Origin: Streptomyces sp. P3
GTDB taxonomy: Bacteria > Actinomycetota > Actinomycetes > Streptomycetales > Streptomycetaceae
Assembly: GCA_016893485.2 (NCBI GenBank)
Contig: JAFEKX020000001.1
Span: 1,612,001-1,676,000, forward strand
Reading direction: 5' to 3'
Length of the DNA stretch: 64,000 nt
The notes under the pieces are model-generated. The model was not told where the DNA came from. It searched no databases and worked only from the letters and a program-made list of their open reading frames with translations. A program made the position numbers and the translations under genes. Below, in pieces: positions 53,465-62,801 of the stretch (the first letter of the stretch is position 1; each line of letters starts with the position of its first letter).

Positions 53465-54424
53465 TCAGGTGGCTTCGAGGGCGGCGGTCACGGCGGCGGC
53501 GGTGCGCGCGGCCGTGATGCCGTAGTGGTCCAGCAGGTGCTCCTGGCCGCCGACGGTGTCGGAGAACTTGTCCGGCATCCCGATCCGCAGCACGCGCACC
53601 GGCTGCCGTTCGGCCAGGGCCTCGCAGACGGCGCCGCCGAGGCCGCCGCTGCGCCAGTGCTCCTCCACGGTGACGACGAGCGAGGCGCCCGAGGCGGCCG
53701 TACAGAGGGACTCGGCGTCGAGCGGGCTCAGGGTGTGCATGTTGAGGACGGCGGCGGAGATGCCCGCCTCGCCCAGCAGGTCGGCGGCTTCGGTGCAGGC
53801 GGTCACCGGGTACGGGCCGCAGCCGACGAGGACGACGTCGGTTCCCTCGCGCAGCCGTTGGGCCCTGCCGATGACCATCGGCTCGTCGCTCGGGACGGCC
53901 GGGGTGGCCTTGCGGCCGAGCCGGACGTAGAGCGGGCCCGGCAGGTCGAGGCTCTGCTCGACCACGGCGGCGGTCGCGTCGGCGTCGGCGGGCACGACCA
54001 CCGTCATGGCGGGCAGCGTCCGCATGACGGCCAGGTCCTCCAACGCGTGGTGCGTGGGCCCGAGATGGCCGGCGGCCAGTCCGCCGTGCGTCGCCATGAT
54101 GCGTACCGGCAGCGCGGGATAGGCGATGTCGACCTTCACGGCCTCCAGCGCCCGCGAACTGGCGAAGCCCGCCATGGTGTTGACGAACGGCATGCGCCCG
54201 CCGAACGCGAGGCCCGCGGCGATGCCCATCAGATTGTGTTCCGCTATACCGAGGTTGAGGTACTGCTCGCCGGCCGCCTCGATGTGGGCGGGTCCGAACA
54301 GTCCGGTGTCGGTGTCCAGGCACATCAGCCGGGGATCGGTCCCGAGCAGCGGGATCAGCCGGTCGCGATAGGCCTCACGGGTCACGGCACGAGCCGTTGC
54401 CGCGGGCGCTGCGGTGGCGGTCAC
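53465..54424 (-). CDS. Transketolase C-terminal subunit
   Basis: Intact, 319 residues from a GTG overlapping the N-subunit stop (GTGA). It holds the pyrimidine-binding and C-terminal domains: CLDTDTGLFGP, LNLGIAEHNLMGIAAGLAF (conserved thiamine-activating Glu), PFVNTMAGFASSRALEAVKVD, THGGLAAGHLGPTHHALEDLA and LNMHTLSPLDAESL. With the N-subunit it should transfer a two-carbon ketol unit. In LysW-linked pathways this extends the carrier-bound glutamate semialdehyde. Confidence 0.9.
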   Translation of the reverse strand: MTATAAPAATARAVTREAYRDRLIPLLGTDPRLMCLDTDTGLFGPAHIEAAGEQYLNLGIAEHNLMGIAAGLAFGGRMPFVNTMAGFASSRALEAVKVDIAYPALPVRIMATHGGLAAGHLGPTHHALEDLAVMRTLPAMTVVVPADADATAAVVEQSLDLPGPLYVRLGRKATPAVPSDEPMVIGRAQRLREGTDVVLVGCGPYPVTACTEAADLLGEAGISAAVLNMHTLSPLDAESLCTAASGASLVVTVEEHWRSGGLGGAVCEALAERQPVRVLRIGMPDKFSDTVGGQEHLLDHYGITAARTAAAVTAALEAT

Positions 54425-55293
54425 CTGGTGTCCTCCTTCCTTGAACGGCCCAGTACGGCACGGGCCTTGGCGTGGTTGCGCTCGGAGAAGGTGACGTAGT
54501 GGCACGCGGTGCGTCCCTCCAGGAACGGCAGTCCGCGGCCCTTGACGGTGCGGGCGATCAGGACGCTGGGGCGGCCCGGTTCCCACGGCGTGGTGCCGAG
54601 GGCGCGCACCAGCGTCGCGAGGTCGTGGCCGTCGGCCTCCTGGACGGCCCAGCCGAAGCCGCGCCAGCGGTCGGCGAGGGGTTCCATGGCGGCGATGGAG
54701 TCCGTATCGCCCGTCAGCTGGAGGGAGTTGCGGTCCACGACGGCGACCAACCGGTCAAGTCCCAGTGAGGCCGCGCCGATTGCCGCCTCCCACACCGAGC
54801 CCTCCTGGAGTTCGCCGTCGCCCATGAGGACGAACGTCCTGCTGTCGTGGCCGTCCAGGCGGGCGCCGAGGGCGAATCCGCAACCCAGGGCGAGCCCGTG
54901 GCCGAGCGACCCGGTGGCCGCCTCGACGCCGGGCACGGCGCGGACCGGGTGGCCCATCAGCCGGCTGCCGGGGCGGGCGTAGGTGGCGAGTTCGTCGACG
55001 GGCAGGTAGCCGCGCTCGGCGAGGGTCGCGTACAGGCCGACGGCGGCGTGCCCCTTGCTGAGCACGAAGCGGTCCCGCTTGGGGGCGTCGGGCCGGTCCG
55101 GGTCGAGGTTCATGACGTCGAAGTAGAGGGCGGTCATGATGTCGGCGGCCGAGTACGCGCCGCCGAGGTGGCCTCCCTCGGGGCCCGCGCACATGTCGGC
55201 GACGTGCTCGCGGATCCGGGTGGCGCGCTCGCGCAGTTCGCCGAGCCGGGTGTCCCCGATCGCGCCGATGGTCTCCGTTCCTGCCGTGGTCAT
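54421..55293 (-). CDS. Transketolase N-terminal subunit
   Basis: Intact, 290 residues. Binds the thiamine diphosphate tail: GHLGGAYSAADIMTALYF, RDRFVLSKGHAAVGLYA, GSLGHGLALGCGFALGARL, the GDGELQEGSVWEAAIGAASL motif with its later VVDRNSLQLTGDTDSI, and VKGRGLPFLEG. Split transketolases of this type are typical of specialised pathways rather than the pentose phosphate pathway. It starts 4 bp after the aminotransferase stop. Confidence 0.9.
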   Translation of the reverse strand: MTTAGTETIGAIGDTRLGELRERATRIREHVADMCAGPEGGHLGGAYSAADIMTALYFDVMNLDPDRPDAPKRDRFVLSKGHAAVGLYATLAERGYLPVDELATYARPGSRLMGHPVRAVPGVEAATGSLGHGLALGCGFALGARLDGHDSRTFVLMGDGELQEGSVWEAAIGAASLGLDRLVAVVDRNSLQLTGDTDSIAAMEPLADRWRGFGWAVQEADGHDLATLVRALGTTPWEPGRPSVLIARTVKGRGLPFLEGRTACHYVTFSERNHAKARAVLGRSRKEDTR

Positions 55294-55297
55294 GCGC

Positions 55298-56623
55298 TCA
55301 CCCCGCGAACTGGCCCACCACGTCGAGGTGTTGCCAGGTCTTCTCGAAGGCGTCGGCGTAGCGGTCGAGGAGTTCACCGCTGCCGGGGTTGAGGTGCCGT
55401 TTCTGGAGGGTGAGGGAGTCGCGGATGACGGCACGGGTGACGGGGTGGTCGTCATCCGGGGGCACGGTGAACTCCCCTTCTGCGTCATGGACTTGGGCAT
55501 CGCGGGCTTCCTGCTCAAGCACCGCCCAGGGATATCCGCGTCCGAAGCCGGTCCGGTCCCGGAAGACGGTCTGGTCCGGCAGCGGCATCAGCTGGTACCG
55601 CGACATCGGCACCCCTTCGGCCCGCAGCACCCGCCGCAGCGCGTCCCGGAAGCGCTCCGGGGCGACGCCGGGCAGACCGGCGGCGGCCGGGTCGAGGCGG
55701 AAGCGCAGGATGTGCCAGACATGGGTGGTGCCGGGCGGCGCGGTGGGCACGGTCAGTCCCGGCAGCGCGGCGAGCCGGTCCAGGAAACGGGTGATGTTGG
55801 CCTGCCGGGCCTGCTCGTAGCCGTCGAAGCGGGTCAACTGCGCCCGGGTGAAGGCCGCTTGGAGGGCGTTCATCTTCTGGTTCCAGCCGAGCCGGTGGGA
55901 GACGTAGTCGCGTTCCTTGCCGCTCTCGATGTCCTCCCCGAACTGCCGTGCCCGGCGCGCGGATCCGGCGAGTTCGGCGTCACCGGTCACCAGCAGTCCG
56001 CCCTCCCCGCAGGTGGGGATGTTCTTGGTGACCTGGAGGCTGAACGCCCCCATGTCCCCCAGCCCGCCGACCGGACGCCCCTGGTACGTGGCGCCGGGCG
56101 CCTGCGCGGCGTCCTCGATCACGGCGAGGCCGTGCCGGCGCGCGATCTGGTTGATGCGGTCCATGTCGGCGGGGGCGCCGTGCAGATGGACGGGGATGAT
56201 CGCCGCGGTCCGCGGTGTGATGCGCCGCTCGATGTCGTCCGGGTCGATGTTGAAGGTCACCGGGTCGATGTCGGCGAAGACGGGCACGGCCAGGTTGTGC
56301 AGGGGTGCGAGGCCGGTGGCGATGAAACTCAGCGCGGGGACGATGACTTCGGCGCCCGGTCCGATGCCGAGTGCGGCCAGGGCCAGCGAGAGCGCGGCGG
56401 TTCCATTGGCCACGGCGACACAGTGGCCGTAGCCGAACCGCTCGGCCCACTCGCGCTCCAGCAGGCTGACCGGTGTCTCGCCGTCGGTGTCGGAGACCAG
56501 TCGGCCGCCGTCCAGCGCGTCGAGCACGGCCTTGCGGTCGTCGTCCTCGATCACCGGCCACTCGGCCTGGCGTCGTGCCGGTGGTACGGCGGCTGTTCCG
56601 CCCAGTACTGCGAGCTTGCTCAT
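55298..56623 (-). CDS. DegT/DnrJ/EryC1/StrS-family PLP aminotransferase
   Basis: Intact, 441 residues, with GAGAGGA before the ATG. Fold type I features: [69 protein letters not shown] (PLP Asp), [20 protein letters not shown] (Schiff-base Lys) and [20 protein letters not shown]. Related to secondary-alcohol and ketosugar aminotransferases. Context suggests it aminates the ketone made by the transketolase, giving the 2,6-diamino skeleton. Confidence 0.88.
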   Translation of the reverse strand: MSKLAVLGGTAAVPPARRQAEWPVIEDDDRKAVLDALDGGRLVSDTDGETPVSLLEREWAERFGYGHCVAVANGTAALSLALAALGIGPGAEVIVPALSFIATGLAPLHNLAVPVFADIDPVTFNIDPDDIERRITPRTAAIIPVHLHGAPADMDRINQIARRHGLAVIEDAAQAPGATYQGRPVGGLGDMGAFSLQVTKNIPTCGEGGLLVTGDAELAGSARRARQFGEDIESGKERDYVSHRLGWNQKMNALQAAFTRAQLTRFDGYEQARQANITRFLDRLAALPGLTVPTAPPGTTHVWHILRFRLDPAAAGLPGVAPERFRDALRRVLRAEGVPMSRYQLMPLPDQTVFRDRTGFGRGYPWAVLEQEARDAQVHDAEGEFTVPPDDDHPVTRAVIRDSLTLQKRHLNPGSGELLDRYADAFEKTWQHLDVVGQFAG

Positions 56624-56679
56624 GTCGTCCTCTCGGCTCGGCTCGGTGTGCGTCGTCGAAGTGGGGTGCGGGGGGGAGT

Positions 56680-57750
56680 TCACAGTTCGTCCAGGGCGCG
56701 TCGGACGGCTTCGATCGCCTCGGTGTGGCGCCAGCGCAGGACTCCCGCGTGCCGGCGGAGGTCGTCCGCGGCGGCGGCCGGGTCGTCGAGTCCGTGGGCG
56801 GCGGTGATCCGCAGCGGGGTCCACGCGTGGGCCACGCTCTCCACGGCCCGCCCGGCTCCGGCCAGCGCCGGTGACCGCCACGCGGCACCCCGGTCGCGCA
56901 ACAGCTCGCCGTGCAGGGCGGCTTGGGCCTGCATGCCCCAGCCGAAGGGGTACAGCTCCTGCAGCGCGCGCACCTCACCGGCCCGTGCCCGGAGGGTCAA
57001 CTCGCCGAGACAGCCGTCGAGTCCGGCAAGTCCACCGAGGCCGGCGACCCTGCCGGGGTCGTCGAACCGCTCCAGGTTGCCCCGCAGCCAGCCCGCGAGC
57101 TGCTCCGGTCCTGGGTCGGTGCCGGCGCCTCCGAGGGAGCCGACCGAGACGGACAGACAGCGGCGGCTTATCTCCGAGTCGCTGAAGAACGCGTCCTGGT
57201 GGTCCTGCGGGTTCGCCGATCCCCAGCTGTTCAGGAAGTCGTCGAGCGGGATCGGCCCCTGGAACGCGGGCGGCATCGCGTCGGAGACATGGACGAGGCC
57301 GCGCCGCTCGTCGAGGCCGTAGACGACCAGCAGGTGGGCGGCGTGGACGTCGCCGAAGGCGGGCCGGAACGGGAGGTAGAAGTTGTCGACGGCGGCGATG
57401 ACCAGCCGCCCTTCCGTCATCGCCTCGCGTATCTCGCGCAGCGGGTCGTCCGGGTCCGCCGGGCACCACCACGAGGAGCTCACGTCGTGGTGGGGGAAGA
57501 GGCTGCGGCCGAGGTCGCCCTCGTAGCGGCAGGGGTAGTAGAACTCCTCCGACCGTACGTCGTCCGGGACGTACAGGAACTCCCAGCCCGCGCCGAGCGC
57601 GACCAGCGGGTTCACACCGGCCCGGTCCAGCACCGACGCGAAGGTGGACTGGAGGCAGCTGATCGGATCCCGGTACCAGAGGAGGGGTGCCTCGACCGGC
57701 ATGGAGTCGGTTGGCGAGGTGGTCGTGGGCGTCGCGAAGTCACTGGTCAT
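56680..57750 (-). CDS. BtrH-N-like protein, candidate large subunit of an aziridine-forming complex
   Basis: Intact, 356 residues from the ATG at 57748-57750 behind GGAGG; overlaps the next upstream gene by 11 bp. The N-terminal half looks like a BtrH_N papain-fold domain: [20 protein letters not shown] (Cys32), [35 protein letters not shown] (His139) and [20 protein letters not shown] (Asp157). The C-terminal half is helical and unfamiliar. Two adjacent unfamiliar genes in a LysW/sulfotransferase cluster match the position of Vzb10/11 and AziU3/U2, which close an aziridine by sulfate elimination. Assignment is by context; an acyl-transfer role is the main alternative. Confidence 0.5.
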   Translation of the reverse strand: MTSDFATPTTTSPTDSMPVEAPLLWYRDPISCLQSTFASVLDRAGVNPLVALGAGWEFLYVPDDVRSEEFYYPCRYEGDLGRSLFPHHDVSSSWWCPADPDDPLREIREAMTEGRLVIAAVDNFYLPFRPAFGDVHAAHLLVVYGLDERRGLVHVSDAMPPAFQGPIPLDDFLNSWGSANPQDHQDAFFSDSEISRRCLSVSVGSLGGAGTDPGPEQLAGWLRGNLERFDDPGRVAGLGGLAGLDGCLGELTLRARAGEVRALQELYPFGWGMQAQAALHGELLRDRGAAWRSPALAGAGRAVESVAHAWTPLRITAAHGLDDPAAAADDLRRHAGVLRWRHTEAIEAVRRALDEL

Positions 57751-58335
57751 GGCCGGCCTCCGGAACCGCGGTCCGCTGCAAGGTGGCGGCGAAGACATGG
57801 ACGGCGGCATTGCGCGGCAGGCGGAACCCGCTCAGGTCCGCGCGGCGGGTGACGGGGACGCGCTGCGACCACAGCATGGCCGAAACGCCCCGCTGGACAT
57901 GGTGCGGATAGTGCATCACCGGCGTCGCGAACGCGGTCGCTTCGCCGAACCAGGCGGGCGCGGCCCAGAAGTCCGAGACGCGCAGCCACTCGGGATCGAC
58001 GCTGCCGTCCGCGAAGTGCATCTCCACCACGTCCTCGGCCCGCCGTTCGGACGCGGTCAGCAGATGCAGCCAGTCGAACCGACCCGCCTCGACCGCGATG
58101 AACTGCCCGTCGCAGCGCACGTTGTCGTCCCCACCCCCACCCGGGGAAATCGGAACAGGACACCGCCGACGCTCACCGGAGCCCCCGATTCCGGCAGATG
58201 TTCCGCCGGGAAGGAGTTGCCCCAGACATTGAACGCGCCCCGCGAGGTGTGCCCGGCGGCGGAAATACCGACATTGTTGGAGTACGGCGCCAGATCCACG
58301 GCGTGATAGGCCGAGGAAACTGAGGTATCGATCAC
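57740..58335 (-). CDS. Unknown protein, candidate small subunit of an aziridine-forming complex; one frame change
   Basis: About 198 residues. I chose GTG 58333-58335 because AGGGGAG lies 5 nt upstream; an ATG at 58351-58353 is possible. Visible sequence: DTSVSSAYHAVDLAPYSNNV, HTSRGAFNVWGNSFPAEHLP, VLFRFPRVGVGDDNVRCDGQ (after adding a base in CCCC 58129-58132), AGRFDWLHLLTASERRAEDV and RVSDFWAAPAWFGEATAFA. The pattern suggests a beta-sandwich, possibly carbohydrate-binding-like; no catalytic family is recognised. First gene of the operon, coupled to the BtrH-like gene. Confidence 0.5.
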
Positions 58336-58350
58336 GATCACTCCCCTGTC

Positions 58351-58603
58351 CATAGGGATTGCCCGTAGGGATTGCTCGTAGGGACTCGTTGGGATCTCAT
58401 CTCCCTGGAGTCAAACACCCGCCGAGCCGGTCGGCCTCCCGAGCCGATTACATCGTCGTGCCAATTTCGAGGACGGGGACAGCGGTTCGGCTAATAATCC
58501 GAGGAAGGCCCGCAGCTCACGCCGTAATCAGAATGATGACCCCTGTGCACCCTTCAACTGCACACTGCGTCGGTGCTACGGTCCGAATGCGAAAGGAGGA
58601 TCA
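58351..58603. promoter_or_regulatory. Divergent control region of the LysW operon and sulfotransferase gene
   Basis: AT-richer than its surroundings. Three 13-bp spaced iterons (TAGGGATTGC at 58353 and 58366, TAGGGACTCG at 58379) lie at the operon side and are candidate activator sites. On the other side AAAGGAGG precedes the sulfotransferase ATG. The single place for master control of the whole pathway. Confidence 0.6.
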
Positions 58604-59382
58604 ATGAACAACGGAGGATCAATGAAGAATTCATCCCGGGCGAGCGAATCGATCCCGACCGAGAACCCGCGCATTATCGCGATGTGGAGCGCGCCCCGAT
58701 CCCGTTCCACCGCGTTCCTCCGCATGATGATGGAGCGCGAGGATCTCACCACGCTGCACGAGCCCTTCTCCCACCTGGCGGACTTCGGTTCGACGGAGGT
58801 GGCGGGCCGCACGATCGACACCGAGGTGGGACTGATCGAGGCCATCCGCGAACTGGCCGGGACCACCCCGGTCTTCTTCAAGGACACGACGGACTTCCGC
58901 TTCCCGGCGGTGCTGGCGGACCAGCGCTTCCTGACGGAGGCCCGGCACACGTTCATCATCCGGAAGCCGGCCGAGGTCATCGCCTCGCACTACGCGCTCA
59001 ACCCCGAGGTCACGGCCGACGACATCGGCTTCGGGCGACTGCACGAACTGTTCGAGGCGGTCGGTACGGCGACCGGTGACGTCCCCGTCGTCGTGGATTC
59101 CGACGACCTGCTCGACCGCCCCGCCGACACCGTCAGGAGTACTGCGCCCAGGTCGGCCTCCCCTTCCTCCCCGACACCCTGAACTGGGCGACCGGGATGC
59201 GCGAGGAGTGGCGCAAGGCCCCGCAGTGGCACCAGGACGCGGGCCGGAGCGCCGGCTTCACGCGCGCTCCCCGGGAGTACGAGTTCACCGTGGACAACCA
59301 CCCGGTGCTGGCCGACTTCCACCGCCGGCAGCTGCCGTACTACGAGGAACTGCACCGGCACCGGCTGTCACCGCAGGGCTGA
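58604..59382 (+). CDS. PAPS-dependent sulfotransferase, one frame change
   Basis: MWSAPRSRSTAFLRMMMER is the 5'-phosphosulfate-binding loop and TFIIRKPAEVIASHYAL the 3'-phosphate-binding region of the sulfotransferase family; FFKDTTDFRFPAVL and LHEPFSHLADF also fit. An indel near 59136 must be corrected to read EYCAQVGLPFLPDTLNW and the C-terminus VLADFHRRQLPYYEELHRH. About 259 residues. It is divergent from the operon that makes PAPS and a dihydroxy-diamino acid, so it likely sulfates a hydroxyl to create a leaving group. A second ATG with its own GGAGG lies 18 bp downstream. Confidence 0.82.
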
Positions 59383-59390
59383 CGCAGCGG

Positions 59391-59408
59391 TTGACACTCA
59401 TGCATGAG
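59391..59408 (+). promoter_or_regulatory. Promoter/operator of the marR-eamA pair
   Basis: TTGACA (59391-59396) is a consensus -35. It abuts the perfect palindrome CTCATGCATGAG (59397-59408), and CATGCAT recurs at 59410-59416. Binding of the MarR dimer here would block transcription, consistent with autoregulation. Confidence 0.6.
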
Positions 59409-59426
59409 TCATGCATCGTCGAAGGT

Positions 59427-59963
59427 ATGGACGCTTCACTGGACGGCCGTACCGGGAACCTGCTGGGGGCGTTGGTCACCGCGCTGGGCGACGCGCAGCG
59501 GGCGGTGAGCGAGAGCACGTCCGGGCAGAGCGGGGCGACGCCGGCCGCGCTCACGTACCTGCTGCAGGAGCCCGGCGCGGGCATCGACCAGATCTCCGGA
59601 CCGCTCGGTCTGACGCAGTCCGCGGCGACCCGCCTGGTGGACCGGCTCGAACGCGACGGCAAGGCGCGGCGGGAACCCGGTGCCAACGGCCGGAAGGTGG
59701 CCATCTTCCTCACCGCTGAGGGAACACGTGAGGCGAAGCGGCTACTGGAGCTGCGCGGCGGCCTGATGAACGACGCGATGTCCGTGCTCCGGCCGCGCGA
59801 GAGAACGGTGCTGACCGGCCTCCTGGAACGGATGCTGGCCCATCTGACGACCGACGCCGACCACGGACAACGCATCTGCCGCATGTGCGCCCTGGACGAG
59901 TGCCCCAAGCAGACGTGCCCGGTCGACACGGCGGTCGTCATCCGGACGAAAGGACCGTCATGA
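59427..59963 (+). CDS. MarR family regulator with C-terminal cysteine cluster
   Basis: Intact, 178 residues. The winged helix includes IDQISGPLGLTQSAATRLVD and RLERDGKARREPGANGRKVA. The C-terminus has a tight cysteine group, ICRMCALDECPKQTCPV, suggesting metal binding or redox/electrophile sensing. Its stop overlaps the exporter gene start (ATGA), so it controls that exporter. An aziridine is an electrophile, so sensing the product through thiols is an attractive but untested idea. Confidence 0.85.
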   Translation: MDASLDGRTGNLLGALVTALGDAQRAVSESTSGQSGATPAALTYLLQEPGAGIDQISGPLGLTQSAATRLVDRLERDGKARREPGANGRKVAIFLTAEGTREAKRLLELRGGLMNDAMSVLRPRERTVLTGLLERMLAHLTTDADHGQRICRMCALDECPKQTCPVDTAVVIRTKGPS

Positions 59964-61010
59964 ACGGCGTCACGAACGACAGGTTCCGGCTCCGGCCGGC
60001 GCGCGAGGACGCGGCGCACAGCAGGTTACGACTCACCGCCGTGGTCGGGCTGTTGCTCGTCACGGCCGTCTGGGGTGCCACGTTCCTGGTCGTCAAGGAC
60101 GCCACCGAGGGCATGCCCGTCTTCGACTTCCTGACCTGGCGGTTCGCGCTCGCCGCGGTGGTGATGGTGGCGATCCGCCCGTCCGTCCTACGGCGTATCG
60201 ACCGGGGCACCCTGGCACGCGGCGCGGGCGCGGGGTTCCTGCTGGGGATGTCGTACATCCTCCAGACCCTCGGTCTGCAGCACACGTCGGCGGCCGTCAG
60301 CGGCTTCCTGACCGGCCTGTTCGTGGTGATCACCCCGCTGCTGGCCTGGGCGCTGTTCCGCCAGCACCTGTCCCTGACGGCCTGGGCGGCGGCCCTCACG
60401 GCGACCGCGGGCCTGGCGCTGATCACGCTCAGCGGGGTCTCGTTCGGCTCAGGGAGGCGCTCACCCTGATGTGCGCGCTCTTCTTCGCGCTGCACCTGCT
60501 GGCGCTGGGCCGCTGGTCCCCGGCCGGGACGCCTACGCCCTCACCGTGGTCCAGCTGACGACGGCGTCGCTGATGTGCCTGATCGGCGCGGCCCCTGATG
60601 GCGTACGGCCGCCCCAGAGCGGCAGCACCTGGATGGCGGTCATCGTCACGGCGGTGCTGGCCTCGGCGTTCGCGTACATGGTGCAGACATGGGCCCAGAA
60701 GCATGTGACGGCGACGCAGGCCGCGGTGGTCCTGACCATGGAGCCGGTCTTCGCGGGCCTGTTCGCCGTGGTCGTCGGCGGCGAACGCCTCACGGTCTCC
60801 ACGCTGGTGGGTGGGGCGTTGGTGGTGGCGGCGATGTTCCTGATCGAGGTGCCGGGGTCGCCTTCGGAGAAATCGGCGGAATCTGCGGAATCGGCAGAAT
60901 CGGCAGAATCAGCGGGATCGGAGAGGGCTGAGGCCTCCGAGGGATCCGAGCGATCCGACGAACCGAGTCCTCAGAGCAAGCCGGCGCTGTGGGCGAAGGA
61001 GACGAGCTGA
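59960..61010 (+). CDS. EamA/DMT family exporter, frame-disrupted
   Basis: Ten-helix drug/metabolite transporter: VGLLLVTAVWGATFLVVKDA, FDFLTWRFALAAVVMVAIRP, SYILQTLGLQHTSAAVSGFL, AYMVQTWAQKHVTATQAAVV and LTMEPVFAGLFAVVVGGE. Indels near 60450 and at CCCC 60518-60521. The C-terminus is a low-complexity SAESAE tail from a 9-bp repeat, and its last 40 bp overlap the convergent response regulator gene. It may export the cluster product or another amino acid-like metabolite. About 350 residues. Confidence 0.8.
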
Positions 61011-61634
61011 GCGCGGTCCCGGACGTTGAGCTTGTGCCGCAGCCGGTAGATGTGGGTACGGACGGTCGCCGAGCCGATGACGAGTTTCGCGGCGATCTCC
61101 TCTATCGGCAGCCCCTCCCCACGAGCATGAGGATCTCCCGCTCACGGGGGTCAGTGACTCGACCTGGGGATCGGGGGCGCGGTCCGGCCCGAACTCGCGG
61201 CTCCTGAACCAGCGGACGAGCCTTCCGGTGACATGGGGCGCGAGCATCACCTCGCCCCTGGCCGCCGCCCTGACCGCGGTGAGCAGCATTTCCCGTCCGG
61301 TCTCCTTCTCGAGGAGGGTGATCGCTCCGGCCCGTAACAGCTTCTCTATGACCCGGTCCGTCATGTCACTGGCGAAGACCACGACGCCGGGCCGTCCGTC
61401 CCGCTCCTGCGCGTTCTCCCGGATCACCCGGTGAACGAAATCGATGCCGTCCATTCCCTCGGGACTGAGGTCGGTTATCAGCACGTCGGGCTTTAATTTC
61501 CGGGCCATCACCAGACATTCGACGGCATTGCCGGTCGCGGAGACTCTCGTGACGTCCGGCGCCTCGGAAAGGAGCGACGTGAGGCCGTCCCGCACGACAG
61601 GAACCGAGTCGCACACGAGCACTGTCATTGCCAT
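60971..61634 (-). CDS. LuxR-type response regulator, frame-disrupted
   Basis: Receiver domain: MTVLVCDSVPVVRDGLTSLL, LKPDVLITDLSPEGMDGIDF (phospho-acceptor Asp) and ITLLEKETGREM (conserved Lys). The LuxR helix-turn-helix is in two other frames: LTPREREILMLVG, then GLPIEEIAAKLVIGSATVRT and HKLNVRDRAQLVSFAHSAGLL. Indels lie at GGGGG 61146-61150 and in CCCC near 61115. No kinase gene is adjacent, so it may be an orphan; it could be the cluster-situated regulator. About 221 residues. Confidence 0.8.
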
Positions 61635-61699
61635 TGATCCGCGTCTCCCGACTGTCCCGCAACATATTCCGACACCGACGACCGGCACAATTGTTAACG

Positions 61700-61729
61700 A
61701 GCATAAGATCCAAAGTTACACGGTCGCAA
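61700..61729 (-). promoter_or_regulatory. Promoter of the response regulator gene
   Basis: On the minus strand TTGCGA (61724-61729) and TATGCT (61700-61705) are 18 bp apart in an AT-rich stretch, about 65 bp before the start codon. Fits a vegetative-type promoter. Confidence 0.5.
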
Positions 61730-61822
61730 CCAAGTGCATGTAAAGGCATACCGCCCGCGAAGCGAAACATCCGGAAAATCGCGGACGGATTCCGTGATCG
61801 TCGATCATGCCGACGCGCGCCA

Positions 61823-61848
61823 CAGTCAACAGCAACAGTCAACAGCAA
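61823..61848. repeat. 13-bp direct repeat
   Basis: CAGTCAACAGCAA occurs twice without a gap in the AT-richer DNA between the response regulator promoter and the hydrolase remnant. Confidence 0.7.
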
Positions 61849-61877
61849 CGAACATCGAACGATTCTCTGCTTCCCCA

Positions 61878-62142
61878 TCACCAAGCGGACACGCCCTCCG
61901 GAACCGGCACCAATGAATTTCGGCCACAGGAGATCTCCGTGAGCTCGATCAGGTCCGGGCGGGTGGTGAACGCGAAGTGGTCCGCGCCGGGCAGTTCGGC
62001 GAGGCGGACGCGGGCGATGGTGGTCCGCAGGTACAGGGAGACCGCGGTGGGCACCTCCTGCCCGATGGTGCCGGCCATCAGGAGGGTGGGCCTCGATCCC
62101 CTGCGCGTCGAACCCCTGAGGCCAGTCATCGCTGTCCACGAC
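61878..62142 (-). pseudogene. C-terminal remnant of an alpha/beta hydrolase gene
   Basis: In two frames the minus strand reads VVDSDDWPQGFDAQGIE, then RPTLLMAGTIGQEVPTAVSL and RVRLAELPGADHFAFTTRPD, the end of an alpha/beta hydrolase with its catalytic His (GADHFA). The nucleophile elbow and N-terminal half are missing upstream, where the sequence turns Ala/Arg-rich. Probably a decayed or deleted gene. The 62143-62366 stretch shows nothing convincing. Confidence 0.4.
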
Positions 62143-62366
62143 GGCCCGGGCCTGGTCCTGCTCGCGCTCGCCGGTGCCGCCGTCGCCGCCTGGGCTCGCT
62201 GCTCCCCGGCCGGGTGGGCGGCACGCATCCGCACGGCGACCGCGCTCCGGGCCTGATAGCGGAGCGGCCCGGTGGCCGCACCGGCGGCGCGCAACCCTCT
62301 CGCAACCTTGGGTGTGATGCGCTGGGCCACCTGCACCACCCCCACCGGCTCCCTGGGACGGCTGAC

Positions 62367-62726
62367 ATGGACGACACCACCCCGCGCGTCGAGCTCACTC
62401 CCGCCGCGGCCGACCTGCTGCGCCAACTCCACTCGGTGCACGGCCCGTTGATGTTCCACCAGTCCGGTGGCTGCTGCGACGGCAGTGCGCCCATGTGCTA
62501 CCCGGAGGGCGAGTTCCGCACCGGCGGCTCGGACGTGCTGCTCGCCGAGCTGGAGGTCGACGGCGTGGCGGAGCCGGTGAGCTTCTGGATCTCGCGCAGC
62601 CAGTACGAGGTGTGGAGCCACACGCGGCTGATCGTGGACGTCGTAGCAGGGCGCGGCAGCGGTTTCTCGCTGGAGGCACCCGAGGGGGTGCGTTTTCTCA
62701 CCCGTTCCCGTGTAGTCGGCGCCTAG
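62367..62726 (+). CDS. DUF779 domain-containing protein
   Basis: Intact, 119 residues. VELTPAAADLLRQLHSVHGP, LMFHQSGGCCDGSAPMCYP, DVLLAELEVDGVAEPVSFWI, SQYEVWSHTRLIVDVVAG and GFSLEAPEGVRFLTRS are the DUF779 pattern. The Cys-rich centre could bind metal. This family is usually encoded directly after exaC-type aldehyde dehydrogenase genes and is thought to assist them. Here the partner is 18 kb upstream. Confidence 0.88.
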   Translation: MDDTTPRVELTPAAADLLRQLHSVHGPLMFHQSGGCCDGSAPMCYPEGEFRTGGSDVLLAELEVDGVAEPVSFWISRSQYEVWSHTRLIVDVVAGRGSGFSLEAPEGVRFLTRSRVVGA

Positions 62727-62801
62727 CAGCCCCACCGGTCACCGCGATCTGCTGCACTTCCCCTGAGACCAGAGAGAGTTGACGAGATTTCAGGGGATTC
62801 C

